Source: Streptomyces sp. NRRL WC-3549
GTDB taxonomy: Bacteria > Actinomycetota > Actinomycetes > Streptomycetales > Streptomycetaceae
NCBI RefSeq assembly: GCF_000721935.1
Contig: NZ_KL585399.1
Coordinates: forward strand, 146,488 to 154,240
DNA length: 7,753 nucleotides
Direction of reading: 5' to 3'
This document shows positions 1 to 7,744 of this stretch, one piece after another (position 1 is the stretch's first letter; the number at the start of each line of letters is the position of its first letter). The position numbers and the translations under genes were made by a program. The notes beneath the pieces are model-generated. The model searched no databases, had not been told where the DNA came from, and saw only the letters and a program-made list of their open reading frames with translations.

Positions 1-170
1 CCCCGCCCCGCCGAGACCACGTACGGCGGGAGCGGCGTCTCGTCGTCCGCGGGCGCCAGCACCGAGACGTCGTGCCCCAGGCGGATCAGGTGTTCGGCGA
101 GGTCCCGGATGTGGAACTGGACTCCGCCCGGTACGTCCCAGGAGTACGGGCAGACGATGCCGATCTTCAC
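1..170 (-). CDS. pimA: PimA-type phosphatidylinositol mannosyltransferase, N-terminal part (runs off the left edge)
   Basis: Only the first 56 codons are in the window. The protein begins VKIGIVCPYSWDVPGG and continues with VQFHIRDLAEHLIRLGHD and a VSVLAPADD strand. This is the first Rossmann unit of a GT4 (GT-B fold) glycosyltransferase, and it closely resembles the start of mycobacterial PimA (IVCPYS.DVPGGVQ.H). The paired glycines at residues 15-16 form the loop that in PimA lies near the GDP-mannose phosphates. Known family role: transfer of the first mannose from GDP-mannose to the inositol of phosphatidylinositol on the cytoplasmic face of the membrane. The GTG start lies inside the upstream acyltransferase stop (GTGA, 167-170), so the two genes are probably translationally coupled. 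The acceptor-specific and C-terminal regions are not visible, so the PimA assignment also rests on the neighbouring pgsA and acyltransferase genes. Confidence 0.88.
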   Translation of the reverse strand, partial: MKIGIVCPYSWDVPGGVQFHIRDLAEHLIRLGHDVSVLAPADDETPLPPYVVSAGR

Positions 171-1147
171 GGCGCTTCCCCTCGGGGTTCCAGATCGGAG
201 AGCCAGAGCCGCTGGAGCATGTGCCAGTCCTCCGGATGCTCGGCGATGCCGGTGGCGAAGGCGTCGGCCAGCGCCTGTGTCATGGAGGCCGTCTTCTCCG
301 CGCGGGTGCCTGCCCCGGGCACGGGGACCGGGGGGTGGACGCGGGCCCGCATCACGGGCGTGCCGTCGTACCAGAGCGTGACGGGCAGGAGCAGCGCGCC
401 GGTCTGCTGGGCCAGCAGCGCCGGTCCGGCGGGCATCCGGGCGGTGTCGCCGAAGAACGTCACCTCGACGCCGGAGGCCGAGAGGTCGCGGTCGGCGACC
501 AGGCAGACCAGTCCGCCGGAGCGCAGCCGCCGGGCCAGCGTCCCGAAGGCCGCCCCGCCGGTGTGCGGCAGGACCTCCATGCCGAGCCCCTGCCGGTAGG
601 CCACGAACCGGTCGTACAGGGACTCCGGCTTGAGCCGCTCGGCGACCGTGGTGAAGGGCACCTTCAGGTCGGTGGTGACCCAGGCGCCGGCCAGGTCCCA
701 GTTCCCCAGGTGCGGCAGCGCCAGGACGACGCCCCGTCCGGAGTCCAGCCCGTCGGTGAGGTGGTGCACGCCGTCGACCCGTATCGACGCCTTGATCCGC
801 TGCGGGGTCCAGGTCGGCAGCCGGAAGGACTCCATCCAGTAGCGCATGTACGAGCGCATCCCGGCCTTCGACAGCTCCGCGAGGCGTGCGGCGTCCGCGT
901 CGGGGACCACCCGGGCCAGATTCGACTCCAGCCGCAGGACCGACTTCCCGCGCCGCTTCCACACCTGGTCGGCCAGGGTGCGGAAGAGGGCTTCGGCGGC
1001 CGGTTCGGGGAGCATCTTCACGGCACCCCAGCCGAGCCCGTACAGCCCGTCGGTCAGCCGGTCCTTGAGCCGGGATCCGCCGCCCCGCGGTCCGGTTCTG
1101 CCGGCTGCGGCGCCGCGGCCGTGCTCCCCCGCCCCGCCCTCGCTCAC
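167..1147 (-). CDS. PIM acyltransferase, PatA/LpxL (HtrB) family
   Basis: A 326-residue protein of the bacterial lysophospholipid acyltransferase family. Residues 144-151 read LPHLGNWD and contain the HX4D catalytic motif (H146, D151). Further family blocks are LVADRDLSASGVEVTFFG (about 214-233), MPAGPALLA (238-246) and EDWHMLQRLW near the C-terminus (306-315). Known role of the mycobacterial relative PatA: acylation of the mannose of PIM1/PIM2 at the inner membrane. The position between pgsA and pimA supports this over lipid A acylation, which Gram-positive actinobacteria lack. The GTG start at 1147 was chosen because it overlaps the pgsA stop by 4 nt (GTGA). The open frame continues upstream only because the antisense pgsA sequence lacks stops. 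Residues 1-25 are Gly/Ala-rich and look like a disordered leader; recognisable homology begins near SRLKDRLTDGLYGLGW. The native acceptor and acyl donor are not shown by the sequence. Confidence 0.9.
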   Translation of the reverse strand: MSEGGAGEHGRGAAAGRTGPRGGGSRLKDRLTDGLYGLGWGAVKMLPEPAAEALFRTLADQVWKRRGKSVLRLESNLARVVPDADAARLAELSKAGMRSYMRYWMESFRLPTWTPQRIKASIRVDGVHHLTDGLDSGRGVVLALPHLGNWDLAGAWVTTDLKVPFTTVAERLKPESLYDRFVAYRQGLGMEVLPHTGGAAFGTLARRLRSGGLVCLVADRDLSASGVEVTFFGDTARMPAGPALLAQQTGALLLPVTLWYDGTPVMRARVHPPVPVPGAGTRAEKTASMTQALADAFATGIAEHPEDWHMLQRLWLSDLEPRGEAP

Positions 1148-1812
1148 TGTGCGGCCCCGCTCCCTCGCTCCGCCGCCGCGGCGGCGTCGGCCTCGGCCGA
1201 CTCCCTGCGCACGGTCACCACGCGCTGGACCAGCGTGACCAGGCTGCCCACCGCGACGATCCACAGGGCGATCGGCAGCAGGACCTGGATGCCGGGCACG
1301 CCGAAGGCGTGCAGCCCGGCGAGCCCGGCGGCCACCAGCGAGATCACCAGCCGCTCGGCGCGCTCGACCAGCCCGTTCACCGCGACCGGCAGACCGATCG
1401 ACTCGCCGCGGGCCTTCGTGTACGAGACCACCTGGCCACTGGCCAGGCAGAAGATCGCGACCGCGCACAGCACGTCGTCGTCGCCGTTGCCCGCGTACCA
1501 GAGCGCGAAGCCCGCGAAGATCGCCCCGTCCGCCACCCGGTCGAGTGTCGAGTCCAGGAACGCGCCCCACCGGCTGGAGATCCCGGCCTGCCGGGCCATG
1601 TTGCCGTCGACCAGGTCGGAGAAGACGAAGACGGTGATGACGATCGTGCCCCAGAAGAACTCCCCCATCGGGAAGAAGACCAGCGCTCCTGCCATCACTC
1701 CGGCCGTACCGATGAGCGTGACCGCGTCGGGACTGACCCCGATGCGGAGCAGCAGAGCGGCGAACGGTGTGAGGACACGCGTAAAAAATGCACGCGCGTA
1801 CTTGTTCAGCAT
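1144..1812 (-). CDS. pgsA: Phosphatidylinositol-phosphate synthase (CDP-alcohol phosphatidyltransferase)
   Basis: A 222-residue polytopic membrane enzyme. It carries the complete CDP-alcohol phosphatidyltransferase signature D-x2-DG-x2-AR-x8-G-x3-D-x3-D, running from D66 (SDLVDGNMARQ) through D69, G83 and D87 to D91 (FLDSTLD). These four aspartates bind the metals and the CDP moiety in the family. Hydrophobic stretches surround the motif (about 29-64) and follow it (about 98-122 and 146-192), and the C-terminus is a charged Ala/Glu tail. In actinobacteria this subgroup condenses CDP-diacylglycerol with inositol-1-phosphate to give phosphatidylinositol phosphate, the precursor of PI and PIMs. 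Placement directly before the PIM acyltransferase and pimA genes supports this over phosphatidylglycerophosphate synthase, its main alternative. The ATG at 1812 is preceded by a poorly spaced GGGAAGG, so the ribosome site is weak. The protein start MLNKYARAFF fits the family. Confidence 0.92.
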   Translation of the reverse strand: MLNKYARAFFTRVLTPFAALLLRIGVSPDAVTLIGTAGVMAGALVFFPMGEFFWGTIVITVFVFSDLVDGNMARQAGISSRWGAFLDSTLDRVADGAIFAGFALWYAGNGDDDVLCAVAIFCLASGQVVSYTKARGESIGLPVAVNGLVERAERLVISLVAAGLAGLHAFGVPGIQVLLPIALWIVAVGSLVTLVQRVVTVRRESAEADAAAAAERGSGAAQ

Positions 1813-1831
1813 GGCCTTCCCGAGGTTCGGC

Positions 1832-1845
1832 GGGCCGCGCGGCCC
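1832..1845. promoter_or_regulatory. 14-bp perfect palindrome in the pgsA leader
   Basis: The sequence gggccgcgcggccc equals its own reverse complement and lies about 20 nt upstream of the pgsA ATG, inside the expected 5' leader. It could be an operator, or an RNA structure close to the ribosome site. In DNA this GC-rich, a pure G/C palindrome of this size can also be chance. Confidence 0.25.
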
Positions 1846-1865
1846 CTTCGGCCACCGGCGGGCCC

Positions 1866-1871
1866 ATCGTA
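1866..1871 (-). promoter_or_regulatory. Possible -10 element for the pgsA operon
   Basis: On the minus strand this reads TACGAT, matching the TAnnnT core of principal-sigma promoters, about 54 nt before the pgsA start. No convincing TTGAC-like -35 box lies at the right distance; GGGAC is present but spaced too closely. The same hexamer lies at nearly the same distance before thrS. Confidence 0.3.
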
Positions 1872-2025
1872 GTCACGAGCCGCGCCGTCCCACGGCGGGG
1901 CACCCCGTCCCGGCCTTGTCCGGGCGACGGTGTGCGCCCCCCGGCGGCCGGGTCCCCCGGGCCCACGCGGGGCGTGCGCCCGGCCCGCCGGCCATGCCGA
2001 CATAGCGCGCACGAAGGGACTGATG

Positions 2026-2039
2026 GTGCGTGACGTCAC
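2026..2039 (+). promoter_or_regulatory. Crp-like site containing the palindrome GTGACGTCAC
   Basis: The sequence gtgcgtgacgtcac fits the motif reported for Streptomyces coelicolor Crp, GTG(N)6GNCAC, and its last ten bases (2030-2039) form a perfect palindrome. It lies in the divergent region, about 210 nt upstream of pgsA and 160 nt upstream of the membrane-protein gene. The motif has only seven fixed positions, so chance matches are common. Confidence 0.3.
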
Positions 2040-2103
2040 CGATCAGCGCGAATCCGGAGCCGCCCCGCCCCTTCAATCACCGGCGGTGGCGGCTTCCGGA
2101 CGC

Positions 2104-2140
2104 TACGCTGTTGACCCCGGCTCAGCAGGTGTGCGAGACA
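2104..2140 (+). promoter_or_regulatory. Possible promoter of the 554-residue membrane-protein gene
   Basis: TTGACC at 2111-2116 is a good -35 candidate. At a spacing of 18 nt, GAGACA (2135-2140) is a weak -10, which would give a leader of about 50 nt before the ATG at 2200. TACGCT at 2104-2109 is an alternative -10, but it has no partner -35. The upstream region 1846-2103 shows no gene on either strand that I can support. Confidence 0.3.
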
Positions 2141-2199
2141 CGGTAGTTGGGAACAGCCGCAGGAGCAGGCCGTGCGGGCGAGTGGGGGCGACAGCAGCG

Positions 2200-3864
2200 A
2201 TGGACGGATTCGATTTCTCTCCCGGAGCACAGATCCCGCTCCAGGGGTCGGGCGGACAGGCGGTGGCGACCAACGCCCTCGCCTCCGCGGCGTACCGCGA
2301 CAGCGATGTGACGGAGATCCTGAAGGCCAACAGCGAATGGCACAAGTCCGAGGTGAAGCGGGGCAGTTCCAAGCTGTTCAAGTCCGAGTACTTCAAGCCG
2401 AATCTCGGTGAGGCCTTCTCCCGCGCCGTCCAGGAACGCATGCTCGGCGGCGGCCGTGGCGCCCTCATCCAGTCCTTTGGCCTCGACCCCCAGACGGTGG
2501 TGGAGCACTGCCTGTCCGCGACCCGGCTCCGCAGGGCCCGGGACAGCAAGCTCACCCTGGTCACCGCCGTCTTCGGCGTCCTCTTCCTGCCGGGCTTCCT
2601 CCTGTGGGTCCTGACCTTCCGGCTGCGCGACTCCTTCAACAAGTCCAAGGACGTCGCCTTCCGCTCCCTCGGTGTCGTCCTGCTCCTGATCGTCGGCGGA
2701 CTCTCCGTGCTCTTCCTGATCGCCATGCCGCTCACCGGCTTCCTGGCGCTCTATCTGCGCGCCGCGGTCGTCGCGCCGGTCGTCGGCTGGCTGCTCGCCA
2801 AACGGATCGCGGAGTCCTCCGCCAAGGACATGCGGGCCCGCTGGGAGGGGCTGCTCAGCGGAGCCGGCGTCATCGCCAAGATCCCCGAGGCGGCTCCGAA
2901 GAACCCCAACGAGACGGCACGTGAGGCCCTGCGCCAGGGCCTGGAGAAGCTCTCCGCGGAGCAGCAGTCCAACTCGGTCTTCTACGCCGGCCCCAAGGGC
3001 ATCCTCGGCATGGGCACCCGCTGGGGCAGCTGGCATCTCGCCGAGGAACTGCACCCCGCGGACCCCACCAAGGAGATCCACCAGTTCCGCAGCTGGGACG
3101 TGGTGCGGGCGATCCACGACCAGCTCAAGCTGCTGGAGCGCGGCCCGCTGAACACCGGCGGTTTCACCCCGCCGTCCGTGAAGCACTGGATCGTCTCCCC
3201 CGTCGGGGAGGACGCCGGTTCCGTCTCCCGGCCCGAGGGCGAGGACGTCGCCACCTTCCAGGTCAAACCCCACGAGATCCAGCGGATCTGCAACCACCAG
3301 CAGTTCGGCAGTGGTGACCGGCACTACCTGGGTGTGCAGTTCACGCTCTGGGAGGGCCAACTCGTCCTCACCATGCTGATCACCGTCACGGTGCTCCACG
3401 AGACCCTGCGCATCGAGGTCACGGGCCATGCGCTGGGCCCGGTCCACCCGCTCTTCCTGACCAAGCCGGCCGCCGAGACCAAGACGGTCAAGAAGGCCGT
3501 CAGGTTCTGGGAGACCCGCTCCATCGCCCTGCCCCTGGTCAAGGCCCACGAGGTCGTCAGGCTCGCCCTGCGCGCCCCCCTGACCTGGTATCCGCCGCTG
3601 CTGGAGTACCTCGGCGGGAAGTTGGTGCTTCCGGAGCCCTTCGGGCTGCGCCACGCCTGGGCGGCCAAGCCCTGGGGGCACCGCTTCATGGCGGACGACG
3701 CCATGCGGACGGCCACACCGGTGCTGCGGGTCGTCCACTCGGCCGCCGTGCAGGTCCTGAAGGAGCACGGCGTCGACACCGAACGCTTCACCAGCCGCTC
3801 CATGGCCCTCAGCGGCGCGGTCCAGGAGGCGGCGCCGAAGAAGGCCGACGTCTACGACGCGTGA
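2200..3864 (+). CDS. Uncharacterised membrane-anchored protein with a large soluble C-terminal part
   Basis: I do not recognise a characterised family. The protein has 554 residues. Residues 1-115 are polar and probably helical, including SSKLFKSEYFKPNLGEAFSR (56-75). Three hydrophobic segments follow at about 118-140, 156-178 and 179-200; the last two are almost contiguous. Residues 201-554 are soluble, with motif-like stretches such as GPKGILGMGTRWGSW (264-278), RSWDVVRAIHDQL (297-309), HYLGVQFTLWEGQLVLTMLI (375-394, probably beta strands) and LTWYPP (461-466). It has no signal peptide, kinase or ATPase motifs. The ATG at 2200 is preferred because MDGFDFSPGAQIPLQG starts protein-like sequence. 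The frame is open from 1930, but that extra part is low-complexity Pro/Arg/Ala. The ribosome site is weak (GGGGG at 2184-2188), and GTG 2182 is an alternative start. The gene is divergent from pgsA and convergent with the HIT gene. Codon bias is strong and normal for the region, so it is a real gene. A link to PIM lipids or the envelope is only positional. Confidence 0.85.
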   Translation: MDGFDFSPGAQIPLQGSGGQAVATNALASAAYRDSDVTEILKANSEWHKSEVKRGSSKLFKSEYFKPNLGEAFSRAVQERMLGGGRGALIQSFGLDPQTVVEHCLSATRLRRARDSKLTLVTAVFGVLFLPGFLLWVLTFRLRDSFNKSKDVAFRSLGVVLLLIVGGLSVLFLIAMPLTGFLALYLRAAVVAPVVGWLLAKRIAESSAKDMRARWEGLLSGAGVIAKIPEAAPKNPNETAREALRQGLEKLSAEQQSNSVFYAGPKGILGMGTRWGSWHLAEELHPADPTKEIHQFRSWDVVRAIHDQLKLLERGPLNTGGFTPPSVKHWIVSPVGEDAGSVSRPEGEDVATFQVKPHEIQRICNHQQFGSGDRHYLGVQFTLWEGQLVLTMLITVTVLHETLRIEVTGHALGPVHPLFLTKPAAETKTVKKAVRFWETRSIALPLVKAHEVVRLALRAPLTWYPPLLEYLGGKLVLPEPFGLRHAWAAKPWGHRFMADDAMRTATPVLRVVHSAAVQVLKEHGVDTERFTSRSMALSGAVQEAAPKKADVYDA

Positions 3865-3869
3865 AACGC

Positions 3870-3898
3870 CGGACGGGGCGCCCCGGGCACCCCGTCCG
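3870..3898. terminator. Bidirectional hairpin between convergent genes
   Basis: A 9-bp perfect stem (cggacgggg at 3870-3878 with ccccgtccg at 3890-3898) encloses an 11-nt loop. It begins 5 nt after the membrane-protein stop and lies 17 nt past the HIT stop, so it can serve both converging transcripts. There is no long T run on either side, as is usual for streptomycete terminators. Confidence 0.7.
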
Positions 3899-3915
3899 TC
3901 CTTGCCGTGCCCCGC

Positions 3916-4476
3916 TCAGGCGGAGAGCGGACCCGCCGGCCACACCGCGGCCAGCATCGACCGGGTGTCGCCCAGCAGCTGCGGCAGCACCTTCGTGTGC
4001 CCGACCACCGGCATGAAGTTCGTGTCCCCGCCCCAGCGCGGCACCACGTGCTGGTGCAGGTGAGCGGCGATCCCGGCGCCCGCGGACGCCCCCTGGTTCA
4101 TCCCGATGTTGAACCCGTGCGCCCCGGACGCCGCCCGCAGCGCCACCATCGCCCGCTTGGTGAAGTCGGCCAGCTCCACGGTCTCCGGACCGTCCAGCTC
4201 GGTGTAGTCGGCGACGTGCCGGTAGGGCACCACCATCAGGTGCCCGCCGTTGTACGGGTACAGGTTCAGCACGGCGTAGACCTTCTCGCCCCGCGCGACG
4301 ACGAGCCCGTCCTCGTCCGACTTCGACGGGATCTCGCAGAACGGGCAGCCGTCCCCGGCCTCCGAACCGCTCGGCTTGTTCTCACCCTGGATGTACGCCA
4401 TCCGGTGGGGCGTCCACAGGCGCTGGAACGCGTCGGGCGTCCCCACTCCGATCTGCTGTTCCGGCTCACTCGTCAT
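3916..4476 (-). CDS. HIT-family nucleotide phosphorylase/hydrolase, Ap4A phosphorylase-like
   Basis: A 186-residue protein with the histidine triad HLHQHVVP (H139, H141, H143), in which the middle histidine is the usual nucleophile. The core strand NLYPYNGGHLMVVPYRH (71-87) and GFNIGMNQG (121-129) are standard HIT elements. The N-terminal RLWTPHRMAYI (19-29) and the block RWGGDTNF (147-154) match mycobacterial Rv2613c, described as an Ap4A phosphorylase, so diadenosine tetraphosphate breakdown is the best guess. C44 and C47 (CPFC) form a pair found in many HIT proteins and may bind zinc. ATG 4476 (MTSEPEQQ) is chosen over in-frame ATG 4488, which would add four residues (MLAG); neither has a good ribosome site. 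The gene is downstream of thrS on the same strand but separated by a strong hairpin and about 200 nt, so it probably has its own promoter. The exact substrate is not proven by sequence. Confidence 0.9.
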   Translation of the reverse strand: MTSEPEQQIGVGTPDAFQRLWTPHRMAYIQGENKPSGSEAGDGCPFCEIPSKSDEDGLVVARGEKVYAVLNLYPYNGGHLMVVPYRHVADYTELDGPETVELADFTKRAMVALRAASGAHGFNIGMNQGASAGAGIAAHLHQHVVPRWGGDTNFMPVVGHTKVLPQLLGDTRSMLAAVWPAGPLSA

Positions 4477-4483
4477 GCCCGCC

Positions 4484-4489
4484 AGCATA
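4484..4489 (-). promoter_or_regulatory. Possible -10 element giving a leaderless HIT mRNA
   Basis: Minus-strand TATGCT fits TAnnnT and ends seven bases before ATG 4476, so transcription would begin at or next to the start codon. That would explain the missing ribosome site and favours the 4476 start. The -35 region at 17-18 nt spacing (GGGAGC) is poor. Confidence 0.25.
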
Positions 4490-4631
4490 TGGCTTGGCAG
4501 AGACAGGCTCCCCCGTCCCCCACCGGCTCACCGGCTCACCGGGGCGGGGCTGATGGCGTGCGGGCCGGCGCTGCTGGGGGCGGTGACGGGTCCTTCTCGT
4601 CGTGGCTGGCGCAGGTGTTCAGCCGGCAGGA

Positions 4632-4674
4632 CGAGAGGCCCCCGGAGAGCGGACAGCGCTCCGGGGGCCTCTCG
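4632..4674 (-). terminator. Strong thrS terminator hairpin
   Basis: A perfect 16-bp stem (4632-4647 with 4659-4674, core gaggcccccggag) encloses an 11-nt loop, starting 6 nt beyond the thrS stop codon. No T run follows on the minus strand. The stem length and position make it the likely end of the thrS transcript, isolating it from the HIT gene. The rest of 4489-4631 holds no gene I can support. Confidence 0.82.
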
Positions 4675-4680
4675 GACGGG

Positions 4681-6657
<1,977 letters not shown>

Positions 6658-6662
6658 CGGTC

Positions 6663-6668
6663 TCTCCT
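6663..6668 (-). promoter_or_regulatory. thrS ribosome binding site
   Basis: Minus-strand AGGAGA lies 5-6 nt before GTG 6657. It decides the start of thrS against the in-frame ATG at 6702, which lies upstream of it. Confidence 0.8.
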
Positions 6669-6707
6669 GACTGAGGGGACGCGCCGCCTGTCGCGGACGC
6701 AAGAGGA

Positions 6708-6713
6708 ATCGTA
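6708..6713 (-). promoter_or_regulatory. Possible -10 element of thrS
   Basis: Minus-strand TACGAT fits TAnnnT and lies about 50 nt before the GTG start. The -35 region is not recognisable. A leader of about 45 nt is too short for a T-box riboswitch, and no T-box core (TGGnACCGCG) is present. Confidence 0.35.
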
Positions 6714-6818
6714 CCGAGCCACCGGCCCCCGACGCGAAAGGGATACCGGGCCGGCTCCCGCGCGCGACACCCAGGGGGCGTGAGGGTGCCCCGCGGCCGC
6801 GTGGCCGGGCCCCCGGAG

Positions 6819-6829
6819 GTGTGACACAC
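6819..6829. promoter_or_regulatory. Operator-like inverted repeat GTGTG-A-CACAC
   Basis: This perfect 5-bp inverted repeat around a single A lies in the thrS/exonuclease divergent region and is flanked by ccccgg (6811-6816) and ccgggg (6835-6840). Its AT/CA composition stands out from the G/C-only surroundings, as a repressor site might. The rest of 6714-6970 shows no gene and no clear plus-strand promoter. It also holds an imperfect hairpin at 6907-6928 (taccgggc / gccccgggta, two bulges) in the probable exonuclease-gene leader. Confidence 0.25.
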
Positions 6830-6983
6830 GGGCCCCGGGGCGGCGCCCGCCCCGCCCGGGTACGTGTTCCGGGCCGCGAGGACAGGAGGATGCCCCGGGA
6901 GCGGCGTACCGGGCAAACGCCCCGGGTATCACCGAACCGAGAGCAACACCGTCATCTGCCGCTCACTGACGAGGAGTTCGGGG

Positions 6984-7706
6984 ATGATTCACTGGTTCGA
7001 CGGCCCACTGGCCGCCTTCGGCACCGAGACGACGGGCCTGGACAGCGAGGAGGACCGGATCGTCTCGGCCGCCCTCGTCCTCCAGGACATGACGGGTGGA
7101 CGGTTCCGGGTCACCCGCTGGCTGGTCAGTCCGGGGATTCCGGTGCCCCCCGGGGCGACGGAGGTCCACGGGCTGACCGACGAACACCTCCAGCGCAACG
7201 GCCGGTGGCCCGCTCCGGTGATGGAGGAGCTGGCCCGCGCGCTGGCCGAGCAGTGCGCGACCCGGCGGCCGGTCGTCGTGATGGACGCGCCGTTCGGGCT
7301 GACCCTGCTGGACCGGGAGCTCAGGCGGCACCGGGCGTCCTCGCTGGCCGGGTATCTGGGCGACCAGCCGCTGTGCGTACTGGACCCCCGGGTGCTGGAC
7401 AGGCACCTGGACCGCTACCGCAAGGGCCGCCGCGCGCTGGGCGACCTCTGTGAGCTGTACGGGGTGGAGCCGGACGGGGCGCACGACGCCGCGGCCGGCG
7501 CGGCGGCCTCGCTGGAGCTGGTGCGCGCGCTGGGCCGGCGGTTCTCGGCCCGGCTGGAGCGGCTGAGCCCGTCGGAGCTGCACTCCCTGCAGGCGGAGTG
7601 GCACGCGGCACAGGCCCGGGGCCCGGCGCGGTTCGAGAGCAGTGGCGCTCCGAAGGCGGTGGATCCGGCCTGGCCCCTGCGCCCGGAACTGCCCGCGGCG
7701 GCCTGA
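6984..7706 (+). CDS. DnaQ-like 3'-5' exonuclease-fold protein with all three catalytic aspartates replaced by glycine (probable pseudoenzyme)
   Basis: A 240-residue protein with the DEDDh exonuclease fold of the DNA polymerase III epsilon family. Motif I reads AFGTETTGLD (11-20), where the family has FDxETTG, so the metal-binding Asp is G13 while E15 remains. Motif II reads DAPFGLTLLD (101-110) where NAPFDLxLL is usual, so its Asp is G105. Motif III reads HDAAAGAAAS (167-176) where H-x4-D is required, so H167 remains but the Asp is G172. E. coli epsilon uses D12, E14, D103, H162 and D167 at these places. The surrounding family blocks are intact, for example GATEVHGLTDEHL (57-69). The frame has no stops or frameshift and codon bias is normal, so the gene appears to be under selection. 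ATG 6984 is chosen because GAGGAG (6971-6976) lies 7 nt upstream. Inference: nuclease activity lost, with a possible structural or nucleic-acid-binding role. The gene is divergent from thrS and followed by its own terminator. Confidence 0.85.
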   Translation: MIHWFDGPLAAFGTETTGLDSEEDRIVSAALVLQDMTGGRFRVTRWLVSPGIPVPPGATEVHGLTDEHLQRNGRWPAPVMEELARALAEQCATRRPVVVMDAPFGLTLLDRELRRHRASSLAGYLGDQPLCVLDPRVLDRHLDRYRKGRRALGDLCELYGVEPDGAHDAAAGAAASLELVRALGRRFSARLERLSPSELHSLQAEWHAAQARGPARFESSGAPKAVDPAWPLRPELPAAA

Positions 7707-7717
7707 GGGAACGCGAA

Positions 7718-7744
7718 AGCCGGTCCGTCGATGACGGACCGGCT
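7718..7744 (+). terminator. Terminator after the exonuclease-like gene
   Basis: A perfect 12-bp stem (agccggtccgtc at 7718-7729 with gacggaccggct at 7733-7744) with a 3-nt GAT loop lies 11 nt after the stop codon and is followed by ctcttccc. It is strong and compact, with only a weak T run. Confidence 0.82.

Noticed and set aside
1147..1966. Upstream extension of the acyltransferase frame (273 extra codons)
   Set aside because: It overlaps all of pgsA and translates to Arg/Gly-rich sequence. GTG 1147 overlapping the pgsA stop is the natural start.
221..2005. 594-codon plus-strand open frame across the acyltransferase and pgsA
   Set aside because: It is antisense to two genes with complete catalytic motifs, and its own translation has no recognisable domain.
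1930..2199. N-terminal extensions of the membrane protein from ATG 1930 or ATG 2023
   Set aside because: The extra residues are Pro/Ala/Arg low complexity and cross the probable promoter and palindromes. ATG 2023 has a GGGA upstream, so it is not fully excluded, but the protein-like sequence begins at 2200.
2122..3768. 548-codon minus-strand frame opposite the membrane-protein gene
   Set aside because: Low-complexity Gly/Asp/Glu/Gln-rich translation. The plus-strand frame has membrane helices, protein-like composition and a terminator at its end.
4521..4542. Short tandem repeat, caccggct, about 2.75 copies
   Set aside because: Too short and too few copies to be more than local slippage; no link to any nearby element.
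6658..6720. T-box or other riboswitch in the thrS leader
   Set aside because: The likely leader is about 45-50 nt with no T-box core sequence and no terminator/antiterminator pair before the start codon.
6890..7453. Plus-strand frame starting at ATG 6890 just after AGGAGG
   Set aside because: AGGAGG abuts the ATG with no spacing, and the frame runs into the exonuclease-like gene out of register with Pro/Gly/Arg-rich sequence.
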